Source: Bacteroidales bacterium
GTDB taxonomy: Bacteria; Bacteroidota; Bacteroidia; Bacteroidales; F082
Length of the DNA: 51,326 nucleotides
Assembly: GCA_016284305.1 (NCBI GenBank)
Contig: JAEEON010000049.1
Span: 1 to 51,326 of the forward strand
Reading direction: 5' to 3'
The notes beneath the pieces are model-generated. The model ran no database searches, was not told the DNA's origin, and saw only the letters and a list, made by a program, of their open reading frames with translations. Shown here piece after piece: positions 48,788-51,326 of the stretch; position 1 is the stretch's first letter; each line of letters opens with the position of its first letter. Made by a program: the position numbers and the translations under genes.

Positions 48788-50362
48788 ATGACTTTTTTAG
48801 AGGAAATCAATAGGCGGAGGACTTTCGCCATTGTCAGCCACCCCGATGCGGGTAAGACTACCTTGACCGAGAAACTGCTGCTTTATGGTGGGGCTATCCA
48901 GGTGGCCGGTGCCGTCAAATCGAACAAGATCCGGAAGACAGCCACCTCCGACTGGATGGAGATTGAACGGCAGAGAGGCATCTCCGTCGCTACCTCCGTC
49001 ATGGGATTCGACTACCAAGGGGTTAAGATCAACATTCTTGACACTCCAGGCCACAAGGATTTCGCCGAAGACACCTTCCGTACCTTGACAGCCGTTGATA
49101 GTGTCATCGTTGTCATTGACGCTGCCAAAGGTGTCGAAGCCCAGACCGAGCGCCTCGTCGAAGTGTGCCGGATGCGAAATACACCTATTATTATATTCAT
49201 CAACAAGATGGACCGTCCAGGTAAGGACGCTTTTGAACTTCTCGACGAGATCGAACAGAAGCTCAACCTTCGGTTGACCCCGCTGAGCTGGCCAATCAAC
49301 ATGGGCCCTAAATTCAAAGGAGTGTATAGCATTTACGACAAGAGTCTCTACCTGTTCAATTCCGACAAACAGCATATCACTGAAGGTATCGCTTTCGACG
49401 ACTTGAACAACCCGGAACTTGACAAGATGCTCGGTGACGATGCTGAGACCTTGCGCACGGAGACTGATCTGGTGCAGGGCGTGTATGACGAGTTCACTCG
49501 CGAGGCTTATCTCCGGGGTGACATCTGCCCTGTATTCTTCGGCTCCGCTTTGAATAATTTCGGCGTCAAGGAACTGCTCGACTGCTTCATCCAAATCGCC
49601 CCGACGCCCATCGGCCGCGACACCGAAGAACGCCATATCGAGCCTTCAGAAGAGAAATTCACTGGTTTCGTTTTCAAGATCCACGCCAACATGGACCCCA
49701 ACCATCGTGATCGTATCGCTTTTGTTAGGGTGGTGTCAGGTAAGTTTGAACGAAACAAGAATTATTTCCATGTGCGCCAACGCCGCGAACTGAAGTTCTC
49801 CAACCCAACAGCCTTCATGGCCCAGAAGAAGTCGGTGCTCGACGAGGCCTATCCTGGCGACATTGTGGGTCTGTATGATGCCGGAAACTTCAAGATCGGG
49901 GATACATTGACCGAAGGGGAGATCCTTAACTATAGGGGCATACCGAGTTTCTCGCCCGAACAGTTCCGTTATGTGGAGAACGCCGACCCGATGAAGTCGA
50001 AGCAGCTGGCCAAAGGCTTGGAACAGCTCACTGATGAGGGCGTGGCGCAGCTGTTTACAGGAAAGATGACGGGCCGAAAGATCATTGGCACTGTGGGAGA
50101 ACTCCAGTTTGAGGTGATCCAATACCGGTTACTTCACGAATACAACGCCTCTTGTCGCTATGAGCCGATCTCGCTGTATAAAACCGCTTGGATCACGAGT
50201 GACAACGAGGAGCAGCTGAAGGACTTCAAAAACCGCAAGGCGCTGAACCTGGCCGAGGATAAAGAGGGGAGGGACGTGTTTCTGGCGGAATCACCCTACG
50301 CCTTGCAGATTGCCATGGAAAAGTATCCGGACATCGAATTCCATTTCACTTCGGAGTTCTGA
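48788..50362 (+). CDS. prfC: Peptide chain release factor 3
   Basis: A 524-residue RF3 GTPase that recycles RF1/RF2 from the ribosome after termination. The G-domain motifs are SHPDAGKTT (G1, about 17-25), DTPGHKDF (G3) and NKMD (G4), and the RF3-specific [13 protein letters not shown] switch region is intact. Domains II and III follow ([22 protein letters not shown] and [13 protein letters not shown]). The length fits the family. PrmC, which modifies RF1/RF2, is also in this window but is not linked. Confidence 0.97.
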   Translation: MTFLEEINRRRTFAIVSHPDAGKTTLTEKLLLYGGAIQVAGAVKSNKIRKTATSDWMEIERQRGISVATSVMGFDYQGVKINILDTPGHKDFAEDTFRTLTAVDSVIVVIDAAKGVEAQTERLVEVCRMRNTPIIIFINKMDRPGKDAFELLDEIEQKLNLRLTPLSWPINMGPKFKGVYSIYDKSLYLFNSDKQHITEGIAFDDLNNPELDKMLGDDAETLRTETDLVQGVYDEFTREAYLRGDICPVFFGSALNNFGVKELLDCFIQIAPTPIGRDTEERHIEPSEEKFTGFVFKIHANMDPNHRDRIAFVRVVSGKFERNKNYFHVRQRRELKFSNPTAFMAQKKSVLDEAYPGDIVGLYDAGNFKIGDTLTEGEILNYRGIPSFSPEQFRYVENADPMKSKQLAKGLEQLTDEGVAQLFTGKMTGRKIIGTVGELQFEVIQYRLLHEYNASCRYEPISLYKTAWITSDNEEQLKDFKNRKALNLAEDKEGRDVFLAESPYALQIAMEKYPDIEFHFTSEF

Positions 50363-50368
50363 AAAAAA

Positions 50369-50401
50369 ACCGCTTCGTCTTGTGCATCGAAGCGGTTTTT
50401 T
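50369..50401 (+). terminator. Intrinsic terminator after prfC
   Basis: ACCGCTTCG (50369-50377) pairs with CGAAGCGGT (50388-50396) around a 10-nt loop with a T-run. The loop contains the TTG of the mscL promoter. Confidence 0.88.
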
Positions 50402-50411
50402 CATATATTTG
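50380..50411 (+). promoter_or_regulatory. Promoter for mscL, nested in the prfC terminator
   Basis: TTG (50380-50382) in the hairpin loop, 21-bp spacer, then TATATTTG (50404-50411). The ATG is at 50456. Confidence 0.65.
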
Positions 50412-50455
50412 CATGGATTAATTAATAGGTATATCGTTTTTAAAAATAAAAGACT

Positions 50456-50869
50456 ATGGGACTTTTCAAGGAATTCAAAGAATTTGCCGTTAAAGGCAAT
50501 GTCATGGACATGGCTATCGGTGTCGTTATCGGCGGTGCCTTTGGCAAGATTGTCACTTCATTGGTGTCTGACATCATCATGCCGCTGATTAGTGCGGCCA
50601 CTGGCGGTTTGACCTTCACCAACTGGAAATGGGTCATCCGTGAGGCCGTGATGCAGGGTGAAGAGGTCGTCAAGCCTGAGCTGGCACTTACTTGGGGTAA
50701 TTTCATTCAGGTGATCTTCGACTTCATCATCATCGCTTTCTGCATCTTCTTGGTCGTTAAAGGTTTGAATAAGATGAAGAAAAAGGAAGAACCTGCACCT
50801 GCAGCTCCTGCTGGACCCACCCAAGAGGAACTCCTTACTGAGATTCGTGACCTCTTGAAGAATAAGTAA
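50456..50869 (+). CDS. mscL: Large-conductance mechanosensitive channel
   Basis: A 137-residue MscL. The N-terminal amphipathic helix FKEFKEFAVKGNVMDMAIGVVIGGAFGKIV and TM1, then TM2 (NFIQVIFDFIIIAFCIFLVV) and a charged C-terminal helix (EEELLTEIRDLLKNK-type end) are all visible. It releases solutes during hypo-osmotic shock. The gene is single, with its own promoter and terminator. Confidence 0.97.
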   Translation: MGLFKEFKEFAVKGNVMDMAIGVVIGGAFGKIVTSLVSDIIMPLISAATGGLTFTNWKWVIREAVMQGEEVVKPELALTWGNFIQVIFDFIIIAFCIFLVVKGLNKMKKKEEPAPAAPAGPTQEELLTEIRDLLKNK

Positions 50870-50894
50870 AAACTGGTATTTAGCTAGAAAAAAA

Positions 50895-50924
50895 GGATGT
50901 GCCCCGGTGCGCATCCTTTTTTTT
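50895..50924 (+). terminator. Intrinsic terminator after mscL
   Basis: GGATGTGC (50895-50902) pairs with GCGCATCC (50909-50916) with one G-U pair, loop CCCGGT, followed by eight T. Confidence 0.9.
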
Positions 50925-50988
50925 ATGCGTGTAACCGACTGGTTATCAGCTGACAAAAAAAATTATGAAAAAAAAGATGGAAAAAGTG

Positions 50989-51018
50989 TTGCACGTATCA
51001 GAAAAAGCTGTAATTTTG
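50989..51018 (+). promoter_or_regulatory. rRNA operon promoter
   Basis: TTG (50989-50991), exactly 19 bp, then TAATTTTG (51011-51018), preceded by an A-rich stretch that could act as an UP element. Between it and the 16S gene is a ~200-nt leader with GC-rich hairpins (for example GGGCC/GGCCC near 51123-51136) and no gene. Confidence 0.8.
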
Positions 51019-51216
51019 CACCCGTTTTCGGCCCTGAGAAATGAGGAAGGAAGAGGGGAGCGGCCGGGGACACGAGTTCTTTGAAAGCTTGAGGCCAGCA
51101 TAAAGAAGTCCGAGGCGGGATGGGGCCGGGAGGCCCTGGACCGACCTCGAAGAGTAAGGAACAATGAAGACATAGCGGAGCCCTAAAACAGGAAACAATA
51201 AAAGTACAACAATACT

Positions 51217-51326
51217 ACAATGAAGAGTTTGATCCTGGCTCAGGATGAACGCTAGCGGCAGGCCTAATACATGCAAGTCGAACGGGATCGGCCCTTCGGG
51301 GCCGTGAGAGTGGCGCACGGGTGCGT
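51217..51326 (+). rRNA. rrs: 16S ribosomal RNA (5' end, partial)
   Basis: The conserved AGAGTTTGATCCTGGCTCAG lies at 51224-51243, so the mature 5' end is near 51217 by E. coli numbering. It continues GATGAACGCTAGCGGCAGGC and CATGCAAGTCGAACGGG, a Bacteroidetes-type 5' region. The gene runs off the right edge after about 110 nt. It belongs to an rRNA operon read left to right. Confidence 0.98.

Overview
The window is about 51 kb of chromosome from a member of the Bacteroidota, most likely an uncultured gut- or rumen-type Bacteroidales. Five things point there. (1) Promoters repeatedly match the Bacteroidota pattern TTTG/TTG-N19-22-TAnnTTTG (upstream of the first POT transporter, surE, tRNA-Asp, the rRNA operon, guaB and others). 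(2) Start codons mostly lack Shine-Dalgarno sequences. (3) Two secreted proteins end in type IX secretion (T9SS) sorting domains. (4) The order rsfS-ftsH-LUD protein is typical of the phylum. (5) The first ~110 nt of a 16S rRNA gene at the right edge has the Bacteroidetes-type 5' sequence. I see no insertion sequence, prophage, integrase or CRISPR array; this is mostly core chromosome.

Layout, left to right. 1-5.9 kb: the 3' end of a FISUMP/DUF1566-like gene, a HAD phosphatase converging on a T9SS-sorted esterase, two tandem POT peptide transporters, then a palindromic repeat and a small broken toxin-antitoxin-like pair. 5.9-9.9 kb: a surface 5'-nucleotidase lipoprotein, divergent from the queF-queC-queD-queE cluster that makes preQ0/preQ1 for queuosine. 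9.9-13.7 kb (minus strand): a DMT permease, yigZ, dnaA and an RsmI-like methyltransferase. 13.8-17.7 kb: prmC, a large T9SS subtilase and the RNase P RNA gene. 17.8-24.6 kb: a 1001-residue TPR protein paired with an outer-membrane beta-barrel, then gyrB. 24.8-32.3 kb: an alpha-2-macroglobulin lipoprotein and PBP1C. 32.3-39.1 kb: guaB, three successive SurA/PpiC-type chaperones and a MoxR ATPase. 39.1-42.9 kb (minus strand): an HTH regulator preceded by a long structured leader, then LUD protein, FtsH and RsfS. 43.0-48.6 kb: kdsC-like, maf, surE, a small membrane protein, lpxB and comEC. 48.6 kb to the end: tRNA-Asp, prfC, mscL and the start of an rRNA operon.

Several groups work together: envelope biogenesis (SurA-type chaperones, LpxB, KdsC, PBP1C/A2M, FtsH), translation and its quality control (PrmC, PrfC, RsfS, RsmI-like, RNase P, tRNA-Asp, rRNA), replication (DnaA, GyrB) and queuosine synthesis.

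The least explained parts are non-coding. (a) A ~190-nt minus-strand region at about 39.53-39.72 kb folds into a long rod. Its G-U pairs work only on the minus strand, and it has an alternative terminator-like pairing just before an HTH gene. It could be a 6S-like RNA or an attenuator. (b) A family of 7-bp-period (TTCTNNN)n arrays, and one 8-bp-period array, lies between genes and next to start codons. (c) A dispersed palindrome (core GTCATTGCGAGGAGCG) supplies the last nine codons and stop of queF and the 3' end of a truncated toxin-like gene. All functional statements come from reading motifs in the sequence; no database search was run.
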